Shown here in pieces: positions 16,557 to 25,426 of a stretch of DNA of 64,000 nt. The stretch is from Bacillota bacterium (lineage in GTDB: Bacteria > Bacillota_I > Bacilli_A > RF39 > UBA660), in assembly GCA_023430885.1 (NCBI GenBank), contig JAEYYH010000034.1, positions 1 to 64,000 on the forward strand, in the 5' to 3' direction. Position 1 is the first letter of the stretch; every line of letters begins with the position of its first letter. A program made the translations under genes and the position numbers. The notes beneath the pieces are model-generated. The model did no database searches. It saw nothing but the letters and a program-made list of their open reading frames with translations, and was not told the origin of the DNA.

Positions 16557-16640
16557 GGAAGGATAGCGAAGTGGCTAAACGCGGCAGACTGTAAATCTGT
16601 TCCTTAGGGTTCGATGGTTCGAATCCATCTCCTTCCACCA
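16557..16640 (+). tRNA. tRNA-Tyr (GTA)
   Basis: Acceptor GGAAGGA/TCCTTCC; anticodon loop CTGTAAA; long variable arm; encoded CCA. Confidence 0.97.
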
Positions 16641-16673
16641 CTTTATTATTTTGACATATGTAGGCAACTAAAT

Positions 16674-16748
16674 TGCCTCGTGGCCAAGCGGTAAGGCACC
16701 ACACTTTGACTGTGGCATGCGCTAGTTCGAATCTAGCCGAGGCAGCCA
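16674..16748 (+). tRNA. tRNA-Gln (TTG)
   Basis: Acceptor TGCCTCG/CGAGGCA; anticodon loop CTTTGAC; encoded CCA. The only Gln tRNA seen here. Confidence 0.97.
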
Positions 16749-16759
16749 TTTTAAAATTT

Positions 16760-16835
16760 GTCCCGTTAGCTCAGCTGGTAGAGCATTTGACTTTTAATCA
16801 AAGGGTCGTGAGTTCGAATCTCGCACGGGACACCA
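16760..16835 (+). tRNA. tRNA-Lys (TTT)
   Basis: Acceptor GTCCCGT/ACGGGAC; anticodon loop CTTTTAA; encoded CCA. Confidence 0.97.
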
Positions 16836-16850
16836 TTTATTATTTATTAT

Positions 16851-16939
16851 GCCTGAGTGGCGAAATTGGTAGACGCACAGGACTTAAAATCCTGCGGGAG
16901 TTAAATCCCGTGCCGGTTCAAGTCCGGCCTTAGGCACCA
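16851..16939 (+). tRNA. tRNA-Leu (TAA)
   Basis: Acceptor GCCTGAG/CTTAGGC with G-U; anticodon loop CTTAAAA; class II variable arm; encoded CCA. Confidence 0.97.
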
Positions 16940-16951
16940 TATAGAAAAATT

Positions 16952-16975
16952 ACTCCTGTATTAGGAGTTTTTTTA
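16952..16975 (+). terminator. Terminator of tRNA operon 1
   Basis: ACTCCT / AGGAGT stem with T7. Confidence 0.75.
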
Positions 16976-17044
16976 TAAATTATATTAATTTATATAACAT
17001 ATAATAGAATATAAACAAAAATACGCTTTTTATTAGTAATTTTG

Positions 17045-17074
17045 TTGACTTTTAAATTTTATTTATGCTATAAT
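17045..17074 (+). promoter_or_regulatory. Promoter of tRNA operon 2
   Basis: TTGACT (17045-17050), 18 bases ending TGC, TATAAT (17069-17074). Confidence 0.8.
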
Positions 17075-17121
17075 CTACTTGTCTCTAAAAAGAAAGGGAC
17101 ATAATATTAGTTAATAAAGCT

Positions 17122-17211
17122 GGAGAAATACCCAAGTCTGGTTGAAGGGACCGGTCTTGAAAACCGGGAGGTCGGAGACGGCGCGGGGGTTCGAATCCCT
17201 CTTTCTCCGCC
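17122..17211 (+). tRNA. tRNA-Ser (TGA)
   Basis: Acceptor GGAGAAA/TTTCTCC; anticodon loop CTTGAAA; long variable arm; encoded CCA. Confidence 0.97.
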
Positions 17212-17241
17212 ATTAATGTTTTACAAATAATAAATTTATAT

Positions 17242-17318
<77 letters not shown>

Positions 17319-17321
17319 AAT

Positions 17322-17397
17322 GGTTCCGTAGTGTAGTGGTTATCACGTCTGCCTGTCACGCAGAAGATCGCCGGTTCGAACCCGGTCGGAACCGCCA
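17322..17397 (+). tRNA. tRNA-Asp (GTC)
   Basis: Acceptor GGTTCCG/CGGAACC; anticodon loop CTGTCAC; encoded CCA. Confidence 0.97.
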
Positions 17398-17407
17398 TTT
17401 ATTATTT

Positions 17408-17483
17408 GGCTCTGTAGCTCAGTCGGTAGAGCAAGGGACTGAAAATCCCTGTGTCGGTGGTTCGATTCCACTCGGAGCCACCA
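17408..17483 (+). tRNA. tRNA-Phe (GAA)
   Basis: Acceptor GGCTCTG/CGGAGCC with G-U; anticodon loop CTGAAAA; encoded CCA. Confidence 0.97.
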
Positions 17484-17511
17484 TTTTTAATTTTTATTAA
17501 AAAATTTATCT

Positions 17512-17588
17512 GCGCTCGTAGCTCAATTGGATAGAGCATCTGACTACGGATCAGAAGGTTTCGGGTTCGACTCTTGACGAGCGCACCA
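17512..17588 (+). tRNA. tRNA-Arg (ACG)
   Basis: Acceptor GCGCTCG/CGAGCGC; anticodon loop CTACGGA. A34 needs TadA deamination to inosine. The T stem TCGGG/CTTGA contains two G-U pairs. Encoded CCA. Confidence 0.96.
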
Positions 17589-17601
17589 TTTTATTATTAA
17601 T

Positions 17602-17678
17602 CGGGAAATGGCTCAACTTGGTAGAGCACCTGGTTTGGGACCAGGGGGTTGCAGGTTCAAATCCTGTTTTCCCGACCA
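17602..17678 (+). tRNA. tRNA-Pro (TGG)
   Basis: Acceptor CGGGAAA/TTTCCCG; anticodon loop TTTGGGA; encoded CCA. Confidence 0.97.
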
Positions 17679-17689
17679 TTCGATATATC

Positions 17690-17716
17690 AACTCTTGTAA
17701 TACAAGGGTTTTTTTG
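17690..17716 (+). terminator. Terminator of tRNA operon 2
   Basis: AACTCTTGT / ACAAGGGTT with T run; nearly identical to the terminator at 21956. Confidence 0.8.
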
Positions 17717-17801
17717 CACTTGTTTTTTTATTTTCTTAATATTTTCTCCTCATATTTTTTTGTGGTATAATTTATTTATAATATAAAGGAGTTTGATTTT
17801 T

Positions 17802-18029
17802 ATGACAAGTGGTTCTTATAGTTCTACAGGTGGTACAGAAGTTTTAACCGATTTAGTTGTTTTGATAGGTGTTGCTGCTTTTTTCATAAAGTATATTTTA
17901 CCAATATTATTATTAATTTACGTTATGATTATAAATGGTAGAATTAAAAATATTAATGAATTAATGAAAAAATTAGTTGAATTAAAATTAAATGAGACAA
18001 AAGAAAATAATCCAAATAGTATTATTTAA
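17802..18029 (+). CDS. Small single-span membrane protein, unknown
   Basis: 75 residues from ATG 17802 (AAGGAG 10 bases upstream; the in-frame TTG at 17793 is too close to that site). Ser/Gly/Thr-rich N-terminus, one hydrophobic span (about 18-43), then a helical charged tail (INELMKKLVELKLNETKE). Extended -10 TGGTATAAT ends at 17771. No family recognised; the layout resembles small cytosol-facing anchors. Confidence 0.6.
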   Translation: MTSGSYSSTGGTEVLTDLVVLIGVAAFFIKYILPILLLIYVMIINGRIKNINELMKKLVELKLNETKENNPNSII

Positions 18030-18069
18030 TTGTTTATGATAAATTATGATTGTAAAGGATATGATATAT

Positions 18070-18408
18070 ATGTATAATTACTCACTTAAAAGGAATGAGA
18101 AAATATTATTTGAAACAATGAATGCCGTTTGCGAGTGCAATAAAGAGAAAAAGAATATTGCCATTATAATTACCAATATAAGGTTGCTAATTTTTCAAGA
18201 TATAAACAAAAATTCCTACATTGATGTTCTAAATATAACAAGAAATGGATATACATTACCAAATTTGGAACTGGTATTGGAAATAGATAAACAAAAAATC
18301 GAGTCAGTTAAATATATTGATGATGGTACAGAGTTAGTTGTAGATGAAAAAAATATATTTATATTTGATCTTAATTTATTTAACTTTTTTAGTGATAAAA
18401 GTAAATAA
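18070..18408 (+). CDS. Small protein with PH-like beta pattern, unknown
   Basis: About 112 residues from ATG 18070, 10 bases after AAAGGA; ATGs at 18046 and 18061 precede or crowd that site. NEKILFET, AIIITNIRLLIFQD and KIESVKYI follow the order of bacterial PH-like domains (strand, IxTNxRLLxF, strand). No membrane segment. A terminator follows at 18489. Function unknown, and the assignment is by pattern only. Confidence 0.5.
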   Translation: MYNYSLKRNEKILFETMNAVCECNKEKKNIAIIITNIRLLIFQDINKNSYIDVLNITRNGYTLPNLELVLEIDKQKIESVKYIDDGTELVVDEKNIFIFDLNLFNFFSDKSK

Positions 18409-18488
18409 TTATTGAGCGATGAAAGTATAATATTTTTATATATTATAAGTAAAAAATAACGAAAAGTGAATATAAATTTAATCACAAT

Positions 18489-18528
18489 AAAAGAGCTGAT
18501 TCTATGGTTAAAAATTAGTTCTTTTTTT
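18489..18528 (+). terminator. Terminator after the 18070 gene
   Basis: AAAAGAGCTGATT / AATTAGTTCTTTT, two G-U pairs, T run. Confidence 0.75.
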
Positions 18529-18770
18529 ATACTCTTTAATATCAATATAATTAGTATATCAATTGATTTTTAATAATAATATTAGTAATAACTCTTATCT
18601 CTTACTTTTACTATACTTTCAATTTCTTGTTTTTATGACCATTTTATATATATTTTTATTTTATAACAATTCTTTGCTAATAAAAAAATTATGCTTTTTT
18701 TAAGTTGTAATAATATATCTTTTTTGATATCATATTTAAGTGAAGTAAATAAAATAAAGAAAGGAGAAAT
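18529..18770. other. AT-rich intergenic stretch, nothing supported
   Basis: No coding potential that beats its shadows and no RNA structure seen. The last 15 bases carry the AAAGGAG ribosome site of the ABC ATPase; no convincing -35/-10 pair was found. Confidence 0.5.
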
Positions 18771-19469
18771 ATGGCATTTATAGAATTTAAAAACGTTAAT
18801 AAGACTTATGATGGAGAAATTCAAATTAAGGCTTTGGACAATTGTAGTTTTGAAATAGAAAAAGGAGATTTAGTAGTTATATTAGGTCCTTCTGGTGCAG
18901 GCAAAACTACTGCTCTTAATCTATTAGGTGGTATGGATAGATTAACAAAAGGCGAAATAATTATAGACGGTAATGAAATACACACATATAGTAATAAGGA
19001 ATTAGTTAAATATAGAAGAAATGATATTGGTTTTGTATTTCAATTTTATAACTTGATTTCAAATTTAACTGCCTTAGAAAATGTAGAACTAGCCATTCAA
19101 ATATCTAAAAATCCTCTTAATCCTAAAAAAATACTTAAACAAGTAGGACTTGAAAATAGAATGAACAATTTCCCTTCTCAATTATCTGGTGGAGAACAGC
19201 AAAGAGTAGCTATCGCAAGAGCTATAGCTAAAAACAGTAAGATTTTATTATGTGATGAGCCTACTGGAGCATTAGACTCTGAAACAGGGAAGAAGATAAT
19301 AGAATTATTACAAAATAATTGTAAGAAATGGGGAACTACTACAATATTAATAACTCACAATTCAAACATTGCTGAAATTGGAGATAAAATTATTAAGTTT
19401 AAAAATGGTAAAGTAGATCAGATAATAACTAATCAATATCCTAAAAATGTAGATGAGATTGAGTGGTGA
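18771..19469 (+). CDS. ABC transporter ATPase, MacB/LolD type
   Basis: 232 residues. Walker A GPSGAGKTT (about 38-46), Q-loop VFQFYNL, signature LSGGEQQR (about 139-146), Walker B ILLCDEPTGALD, H-loop THNSN. It is the MacB/FtsE/LolD type that works with FtsX-like permeases by mechanotransmission, not by classic import. AAAGGAG precedes the ATG. The permease gene starts 4 bases after the stop, its ribosome site within the 3' end. Substrate (peptide, lipid or cell-wall process) cannot be read from sequence. Confidence 0.93.
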   Translation: MAFIEFKNVNKTYDGEIQIKALDNCSFEIEKGDLVVILGPSGAGKTTALNLLGGMDRLTKGEIIIDGNEIHTYSNKELVKYRRNDIGFVFQFYNLISNLTALENVELAIQISKNPLNPKKILKQVGLENRMNNFPSQLSGGEQQRVAIARAIAKNSKILLCDEPTGALDSETGKKIIELLQNNCKKWGTTTILITHNSNIAEIGDKIIKFKNGKVDQIITNQYPKNVDEIEW

Positions 19470-19473
19470 TATT

Positions 19474-21921
19474 GTGTTATATAAGAATACTATAAAGAAA
19501 ATAAAAAAATCTTTTGGTAGATATCTGTCATTATCAATTATTATATTTGTAGGAGTAGCATTTTATTCAGGTATTAAAATATCTAATCCTAGTATATTAT
19601 CATTAGCAACTGATTATTATGATTCCCATGATTTAGCTGATATAAAAATAGTTAGTAGTATGGGATTAGATGATAATGACGTAGAAGCATTAAATAATGT
19701 TGATAATGTGAAAGGTGTATATGCATCATATTCTGTCGATGTACTTGATAATACTACTGATATTAGAGTACATTCAATTACAGATGTTAATAAGATTGAA
19801 TTAGTATCTGGTGTAATGCCAACAGAAAATAGCGAGTGTTTAGCAGATAGTAGAAACTATAAGCTAGGTGATGTTATTAATATAGATAGTGACAGTATAA
19901 GTGAGCATAAATTAACTGTAGTAGGACTTATAAATTCAGTACTATATATATCTGAGAATTATGGCAATTCAACTATAGGTGATGGTACTTTAGATTCATT
20001 TATATTTGTCAATAAAGATATATTCAATTTAGATTATTATACGGAAATATATGTCGATGTTGATAACACTTATAATTCATATACAAAAGAATATAACAAT
20101 TATATTAGTGGTATTATAGATGATATTTCTATTATTACTAACGAAAGAGCCGAAAAGAGATACGATGAAATAATTCAGAGTGCTAAATCTGAAATGATAA
20201 AAGCAAATCCTTTACTTGCTAGTGATGAAGAATCTTTAAGAAACGCAGTTGAGCAATTAAAGTTAGTTAAGCCAGTATATAATGGGTTTGATAGAAATAG
20301 CGCAATAAATGGATATGAGAGATTGAATTTAGATGCTGAAAAAGTTGCTGTTTTAGCGAATATATTACCTTTGTTCTTTGTTTTGATTGTTATTTTAATG
20401 GCGTCAAATACAATGTTAAGAATGATTAATGAAGAAAGAAAAGAGCTTGGGACACTACTATCTTTAGGATATAGCAATATAAAAATAGTTAACACATATT
20501 TACTTTATGTATTTTCGGCAACTATCATCGGAACAGTGTTTGGCTATTTTGTAGGATGTTATACTATACCGGTTTTAGTATATGGAGCATTTCCATATAT
20601 ACTTCCAGCTTTTACAGTAAATTTAGATTCATCAATTTTTATAGTTTCAATGGCTGTTGGTTTAATTGCTATGGGATTTGTAACAATATATACTTGTTAT
20701 AAAGATTTAGCTCAAACAGCAGCAAATCTACTTAGACCGGAACCTCCAAAAAATGGTAAAACAATATTTTTAGAAAAAATAAAATTTATCTGGTCAAAAA
20801 TGACATTTACTTGGAAAATAACAATAAGAAATATGTTTAGATATAAAAGTAGAGTCTTTATGACTATATTCGGAATAGCAGGAACTACAGCTTTAATACT
20901 TTTAGGTTTTGGTATTAAAGATAGTATAAATGGTTTAGGCAGTATACAGTATAATAAAATATTTAAATATAAAAGTATGATTATATTCAATAATGAAGTT
21001 GATAGTGTTGATGAAGATTTAGAAAAATTATTTTCTAATAACAATATTGAGGACTATACATTAATAAAACAATCATCAATAAAAGCTTATAGTAACGAAG
21101 AAGTTATGGATATATTATTAGTAGTGCCTGATGACATTGATATGTTTAATACATATTATAATTTGACAAGTAGTCTAACAAAGACAAAAGTTGATTTAAA
21201 AGACAACCAAGTTATAATAACCAATAAAATAGCAGAATATTTAAATGTAGACCGAGGTTCAAATATTACTTTGGAAATGGGTGGACTTAATTATAATTTT
21301 GAGGTTATAGATATAGTAGACAATTATTTATATAATTATGTATATATGAGCAAAGATGTATATATTGACGTAATAAAAAAAGATCTAACTTATAATACAA
21401 TCTTATCTAGTAGCACTAAAAATGAGGAAAGTTTAGTGAACTTAATTAATTATAAAAATATTGTTAGCGTTGATTATACAGATGATATTATAAAAGAAAG
21501 CAATAATCTATTTAAAGGTTTAGATAGTATAATAATATTAATTATAGCTATAGCTGCTTTATTATCATTTATAGTCCTATATAATTTAACTTCTATAAAC
21601 ATAAGTGAAAGAACAAGAGAGGTAGCCACTTTAAAAGTATTAGGTTTTAGTGACATGGAAACCAACGAATACATCTATAGAGAATCTCTATTATTATCCA
21701 TAATAGGAGTGCTATTTGGATTAGTATTAGGATACATATTACATATGCTTGTTATACCACTTTTTGAAGGAAATACTAGTACTTTTATTAAGGAAATAAA
21801 GTGGTATAGTTATATTTATGCTTCTTTAATATCTTTAACATTTATAATTATTATGCAAGTAGTTACCTACTTTAAATTAAAGAAAATAGATATGATAGCA
21901 TCTTTAAAATCTGTGGAATAA
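19474..21921 (+). CDS. FtsX-like ABC permease
   Basis: About 815 residues from GTG 19474, just after GTGGTGAT; the ATG at 19453 lies inside the ATPase gene. Layout: one N-terminal membrane helix, a large exterior domain (about 35-290), three helices (about 290-400), one helix (about 460), a second exterior domain, then three C-terminal helices with the FtsX motif TREVATLKVLGFSDMETN. This is the duplicated FtsX layout seen in large bacitracin/macrolide-type and lipoprotein-type exporters. Partner of the ATPase upstream; terminator downstream. Confidence 0.88.
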   Translation: MLYKNTIKKIKKSFGRYLSLSIIIFVGVAFYSGIKISNPSILSLATDYYDSHDLADIKIVSSMGLDDNDVEALNNVDNVKGVYASYSVDVLDNTTDIRVHSITDVNKIELVSGVMPTENSECLADSRNYKLGDVINIDSDSISEHKLTVVGLINSVLYISENYGNSTIGDGTLDSFIFVNKDIFNLDYYTEIYVDVDNTYNSYTKEYNNYISGIIDDISIITNERAEKRYDEIIQSAKSEMIKANPLLASDEESLRNAVEQLKLVKPVYNGFDRNSAINGYERLNLDAEKVAVLANILPLFFVLIVILMASNTMLRMINEERKELGTLLSLGYSNIKIVNTYLLYVFSATIIGTVFGYFVGCYTIPVLVYGAFPYILPAFTVNLDSSIFIVSMAVGLIAMGFVTIYTCYKDLAQTAANLLRPEPPKNGKTIFLEKIKFIWSKMTFTWKITIRNMFRYKSRVFMTIFGIAGTTALILLGFGIKDSINGLGSIQYNKIFKYKSMIIFNNEVDSVDEDLEKLFSNNNIEDYTLIKQSSIKAYSNEEVMDILLVVPDDIDMFNTYYNLTSSLTKTKVDLKDNQVIITNKIAEYLNVDRGSNITLEMGGLNYNFEVIDIVDNYLYNYVYMSKDVYIDVIKKDLTYNTILSSSTKNEESLVNLINYKNIVSVDYTDDIIKESNNLFKGLDSIIILIIAIAALLSFIVLYNLTSINISERTREVATLKVLGFSDMETNEYIYRESLLLSIIGVLFGLVLGYILHMLVIPLFEGNTSTFIKEIKWYSYIYASLISLTFIIIMQVVTYFKLKKIDMIASLKSVE

Positions 21922-21955
21922 AATATTATTATTTTTTTCATCCACTTGTTATATT

Positions 21956-21982
21956 AACTCTTGTAATACAAGAGTTTTTTTG
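21956..21982 (+). terminator. Terminator of the ABC operon
   Basis: Perfect AACTCTTGT / ACAAGAGTT stem and T run. Confidence 0.85.
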
Positions 21983-22055
21983 TCGATTGGTGGTATTTTT
22001 ATAAAAAGTAAGTTAATAATTATTTTGTGTTATAATTATAATAGTGGTGATCTAA

Positions 22056-22733
22056 ATGATAACAAATAAAATATATAAAGATGAAAATGAAATGATTGAA
22101 GAAAATAAAACTATTCAAAAGCAAGCTTTAAAAGATTTACAAAATGCAGATGCCGACTGGAAGAAAAGTAGAAAAAAGAAAATAATAATATGGGTATCTT
22201 GCATTATAACAATATTTGTAATATTCAAAATTTTTGTTGGCGAAATTATTTTAGAAAATATAGCATCTTATAATAAAAATAGATGGTACATTGTTAAGAT
22301 AAACAATGAGTCAACTACTGTACATGTCGATGAGAAACAATATACTACTATTATTCCTTTTATGGTGAGATTGAAATCGATAAGTACTGCAAACTTTTAT
22401 GGCGATGATCCGAGCATTAGCGAGATTCAAGTCAATAAGGGTGACGATATTAATATGACAATTGAATCATATACTTGCTCATATGAGGCTTATGATATGC
22501 AAATGCCATGTAATTCTGATAAGGAAAAACTAATAAAAACGATTACAAATGATACGACTTATAATTTATTTATAAGGCGTAATAAACACCAAGAAGTTAT
22601 GTATGATGGTGTTTTAATTAATGATATAAGTAAGTATTTTCCTGAAAATGGTGGTTACTTCGTTTATATTACAGGAAACTATAAGAATGTTGTATCTTAT
22701 ATAAGTTTTATTGTTAATGTTGTTGAAGAGTAA
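22056..22733 (+). CDS. Single-span membrane protein, unknown
   Basis: 225 residues. A charged cytosolic N-terminus (about 1-45, coiled-coil-like with Lys/Glu), one hydrophobic span (about 46-68), then an exterior, strand-rich domain with two Cys (TCSYEAYDMQMPC). An extended -10 TGTTATAAT ends at 22036; GTGGTGAT precedes the ATG. No family recognised. Anchored exterior sensor or surface protein is the most that can be said. Confidence 0.6.
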   Translation: MITNKIYKDENEMIEENKTIQKQALKDLQNADADWKKSRKKKIIIWVSCIITIFVIFKIFVGEIILENIASYNKNRWYIVKINNESTTVHVDEKQYTTIIPFMVRLKSISTANFYGDDPSISEIQVNKGDDINMTIESYTCSYEAYDMQMPCNSDKEKLIKTITNDTTYNLFIRRNKHQEVMYDGVLINDISKYFPENGGYFVYITGNYKNVVSYISFIVNVVEE

Positions 22734-22856
22734 ATAGAAACAACTAAATAATGGATGTTATTAATTTATAATAATTGTAATATAATATCTTGTAATAAAA
22801 TAATATTACTATTTCATATTAGTTAATAAAACGTTATTAATATAATAATTACTTAG

Positions 22857-22885
22857 TTGTTGCCAAATAAAATATATGCTATAAT
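22857..22885 (+). promoter_or_regulatory. Promoter for the 22931 gene
   Basis: TTGTTG (22857-22862), 17 bases ending TGC, TATAAT (22880-22885). The 200 bases upstream are AT-rich, with only a weak long-range repeat. Confidence 0.6.
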
Positions 22886-22930
22886 TCAGTTAGTAGTAAA
22901 AAAGAGTTAAAACTTAAGAAGGATGGTTAT

Positions 22931-23671
22931 ATGAACGAAGTTTGGACTTCACTAGACGAAAAAAATAATTTTATTAGAAGAAGTAATGAATCAAATTGCA
23001 ATATAGAAGTAATCGTAGACAAAATAGCTTTAATAAGCAAGACTCCTACACTTGCAAATATCGAACAAATATGTAGGAATAAAGCTTATAAGTTAGATGA
23101 AGAATTTGAAAAGCAAGGCATGGAGATGTTTAACCCACACGGAAATATTGCTAGATGTATACGTAATGATTTATCCTCTTTTACTGAAGATGGAACAAAA
23201 GAGTTAGGAAAAATAGTTAATGCTTTATCTTTAACTTATCCGGCTTTTATGACTTCTTCAAATGTATTTACAAGTAAATTATTTTCAATTATATGCAAGA
23301 ATTATAGAGAGTTATGTTCTAGAGCACAAAATTATACTATAAAAGATAATTTACATCGTGTATTGTTTGATTTTTATCGAGATAATCGATATTGGATTTT
23401 TGTGCCTGGTAGTTATATACAAAGTTGGGAAGAACAAAAAAAAGAATTGATACAGTTAGGCTATGGAGACTTTTTAATTGAAAATGAAGAAAGTATTTTA
23501 AAGTTAATTAAAATGCAAGAGGAAAAATCAAAAGCATTTGCTTTAAAAAAACATAATGGAACTGAACAAGAATTAACCGATGAGGAATTAGCAACTGAAC
23601 TTACTAGATTATCTAAAGAAAAAGAAGATTTAGAAGCAAAATATACTGATGAAAAAATGATGACTAGATAG
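22931..23671 (+). CDS. Cytosolic helical protein, unknown
   Basis: 246 residues, GAAGGATGG ribosome site. No signal or membrane span. It is mostly helical, with four Cys in the first half and a Glu/Lys-rich C-terminal coiled coil (about 185-240). I recognise no family. The Imm-5-like gene starts 25 bases after its stop, so they are probably cotranscribed and may act together; that is inference. Confidence 0.6.
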   Translation: MNEVWTSLDEKNNFIRRSNESNCNIEVIVDKIALISKTPTLANIEQICRNKAYKLDEEFEKQGMEMFNPHGNIARCIRNDLSSFTEDGTKELGKIVNALSLTYPAFMTSSNVFTSKLFSIICKNYRELCSRAQNYTIKDNLHRVLFDFYRDNRYWIFVPGSYIQSWEEQKKELIQLGYGDFLIENEESILKLIKMQEEKSKAFALKKHNGTEQELTDEELATELTRLSKEKEDLEAKYTDEKMMTR

Positions 23672-23696
23672 TTTTTAGAGAATATATAGGTGAAAT

Positions 23697-24185
23697 ATGA
23701 AAAAATTAAGAAAAATGCTAGGTAAATATGATGATGAACACATTGTTGAATTAATGAAGCTAATTGAAACACAAAGCAAGGAAACTATTGCTAATTGGTG
23801 CATGGATTATGCTGAGCAATTTATTTTACCAATATATGAAAAATATTATCCAAATGATCATAGACCCAAAATGGCATTAGATGCTTCCCGTGATTGGTTT
23901 AAAGGTTTAAAAAAATTGCCGGAAGTAAAAGATATTATATTAAATTCATGTCATCAAGCAGCACGTGAAGCAGAAGGTAATCCTGCTGCTCAAGCAGCTG
24001 CAAGAACACTTGGACAAGCAGCAGCTTGCTTTCATACCCCAACACATTCATTAGGTTTAGCATTTTATGGTGGAGCAGCAATAGCTTATGATAAAATAGG
24101 CCTTGATGCTACTAATGAAGAATATGAAAAAATAGCCCGTGAAGAAGTCATTAGAATGACAGAGGCTCTAAAAAAGTTGCAGTAG
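23697..24185 (+). CDS. Imm-5-like putative immunity-family protein
   Basis: 162 residues. The pattern ALDASRDWFKGLKKLPEVK (about 61-79), then Ala-rich helices HQAAREAEGNPAAQAAARTLGQAAACFHTPTHS with conserved His, fits the Imm-5-like domain, a helical family first named from toxin-immunity loci but widespread alone. AGGTGAA precedes the ATG. No toxin is visible nearby, so immunity function is not supported here; a stress or metabolic role is as likely. Terminator at 24245. Confidence 0.6.
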   Translation: MKKLRKMLGKYDDEHIVELMKLIETQSKETIANWCMDYAEQFILPIYEKYYPNDHRPKMALDASRDWFKGLKKLPEVKDIILNSCHQAAREAEGNPAAQAAARTLGQAAACFHTPTHSLGLAFYGGAAIAYDKIGLDATNEEYEKIAREEVIRMTEALKKLQ

Positions 24186-24244
24186 CAAATGAACCGAATA
24201 AAGCAAAACTAAAATGGTATTGTTAAAAATTATAATATTTTTTT

Positions 24245-24277
24245 AAAAGAACTCTTTTTTATAAAGAGTTCTTTTTA
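24245..24277 (+). terminator. Terminator after the Imm-5-like gene
   Basis: Perfect AAAAGAACTCTTT / AAAGAGTTCTTTT stem and T run. Confidence 0.85.
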
Positions 24278-24350
24278 TATATGATTATAATTGTTTTTTT
24301 AAATTAGAGCATACTATTTATGTACGTAAATATGAAGGAGGTTTGTTAAT

Positions 24351-24512
24351 ATGAGTAAAGGTATTATGTCAGATAATTTAAAAGAAGAGATTGCACGTGA
24401 ATTAGGTGTGTACGATATAGTGAAAAACGAAGGTTGGGGTTCTGTATCATCAAAAAACTGTGGTAATATAGTAAAAAAGGCAATCGAAAAAGCAAACGGA
24501 AATTATAGATAA
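24351..24512 (+). CDS. SspF-like alpha/beta small acid-soluble spore protein
   Basis: 53 residues, below common ORF length limits. GIMSDNLKEEIARELGVYD and VKNEGWGSVSSKNCGNIVKKAI reproduce the two conserved blocks of alpha/beta SASPs, closest to the SspF type (VMSDxxKxELAxxLGxYDTVKNxGWGxI..xxxGNMVKxAI). These proteins coat spore DNA and protect it. GAAGGAGG lies 9 bases before the ATG. CATACTA at 24310-24316 equals the sigma-G -10 consensus, but no good -35 is seen at the right distance. The GPR cleavage region (between EIA and E.G) is retained. Strong evidence that the organism forms endospores. Confidence 0.93.
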   Translation: MSKGIMSDNLKEEIARELGVYDIVKNEGWGSVSSKNCGNIVKKAIEKANGNYR

Positions 24513-24518
24513 ACGTAC

Positions 24519-24548
24519 AAAAAGCAGAGATTAATTCTTTGCTTTTTT
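24519..24548 (+). terminator. Terminator after the SASP gene
   Basis: AAAAAGCAGAGA / TCTTTGCTTTTT with T run. Confidence 0.75.
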
Positions 24549-24565
24549 ATAATAAAATTTATAAA

Positions 24566-24756
24566 ACAAAAAAACAATCATACGACTGTTCTTTATTAAT
24601 TACATTTTTACAATTTCCAAATACTATTTATATTCTTTATACAGGTATCCTACTCAATTTCATTACTTTATTAGTTCCATACGTATTTTACATTATATAC
24701 TATTATAATCAATAACCTAAAGATTAATAGCATATCGATACTATTTTGCTTCAGTG
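24566..24756 (-). ncRNA. Candidate orphan ~190-nt RNA on the minus strand
   Basis: A good minus-strand promoter (24762-24790) and a Rho-independent terminator (arms 24590-24584 and 24579-24573, then T7) bracket about 190 bases with no ORF longer than a few codons. A hairpin AATAGTAT / ATGCTATT lies near the 5' end. I recognise no Rfam class (not tmRNA, SRP, RNase P or an obvious 6S). Existence is inferred from the paired signals only. It lies tail to tail with the SASP gene and is divergent from the HAD phosphatase gene. Confidence 0.35.
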
Positions 24757-24761
24757 AAAGT

Positions 24762-24790
24762 ATTATAGCATGTAATTGATTAAATAGCAA
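24762..24790 (-). promoter_or_regulatory. Minus-strand promoter with no downstream gene
   Basis: Minus strand TTGCTA (24790-24785), 17 bases ending TGC, TATAAT (24767-24762). Confidence 0.55.
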
Positions 24791-24871
24791 ATCGAATGTT
24801 ATAAAATGGATATAAGCAAATTAATATGTTTTATATATAGCATGCATGGTATAATTAGTAGAGGTGATTAG

Positions 24872-25426
24872 ATGGTAATAGGGATAGATATAGATGACAC
24901 AATAACTAATTCAAGTGAACTAATTATGGAATATGCTAAGAGATTCTTTGAATCAGATGATATAAATATAGTAAATGATATATTACGAGCTCCAAAAATT
25001 GAAGGAAAATTACTTGAATTTTATCATAAGTATTTACCTGAAATGATAGAAAGATACACGGTAAAAGAAAATGCTGTAGAAGTAATTAATAGACTGAAAG
25101 AAAACGGCTTTAAAATAATAATTATTACTGCAAGAGGTTATACGATAACACAAGGTAATTTAGATATTATAACAATTGATTATTTTAATAAGCATGGTAT
25201 TATGGCTGATGAAATAATTTTCAAAACAATAAATAAAAAACAAACTTGTGTTGAAAAGAATATTAAATTAATGATTGATGATTCAATAAAAGTATTAGAA
25301 GATTTAAAAGATACTGAAATAGAGCCAATTTTATTTGATTCAATTGTTAATAAAAATATAAATACCGATATTAAAAGGGTTAATAGTTGGTTAGAATTAG
25401 AAAAATATATTTTAGAAATGGACTAA
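24872..25426 (+). CDS. HAD-family 5'-nucleotidase-like phosphatase
   Basis: 184 residues. DIDDTIT (residues 5-11) is HAD motif I with nucleophile and acid Asp; IIITARG (about 83) is motif II; KQTCVEKN supplies the Lys; LMIDDSI (about 134) is motif IV. Length and DDTIT fit the cytosolic deoxyribonucleotidase (5' nucleotidase C) group. GGTATAAT ends at 24855 and GAGGTGAT precedes the ATG. Substrate unproven; nucleotide or other phosphoester hydrolysis. Confidence 0.8.
   Translation: MVIGIDIDDTITNSSELIMEYAKRFFESDDINIVNDILRAPKIEGKLLEFYHKYLPEMIERYTVKENAVEVINRLKENGFKIIIITARGYTITQGNLDIITIDYFNKHGIMADEIIFKTINKKQTCVEKNIKLMIDDSIKVLEDLKDTEIEPILFDSIVNKNINTDIKRVNSWLELEKYILEMD

Noticed and set aside
22739..22866. 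Possible MITE-like inverted repeat (AACAACTAA ... TTAGTTGTT)
   Set aside because: Only 9 perfect bases in very AT-rich sequence, no target duplication, and no second copy seen in the window.
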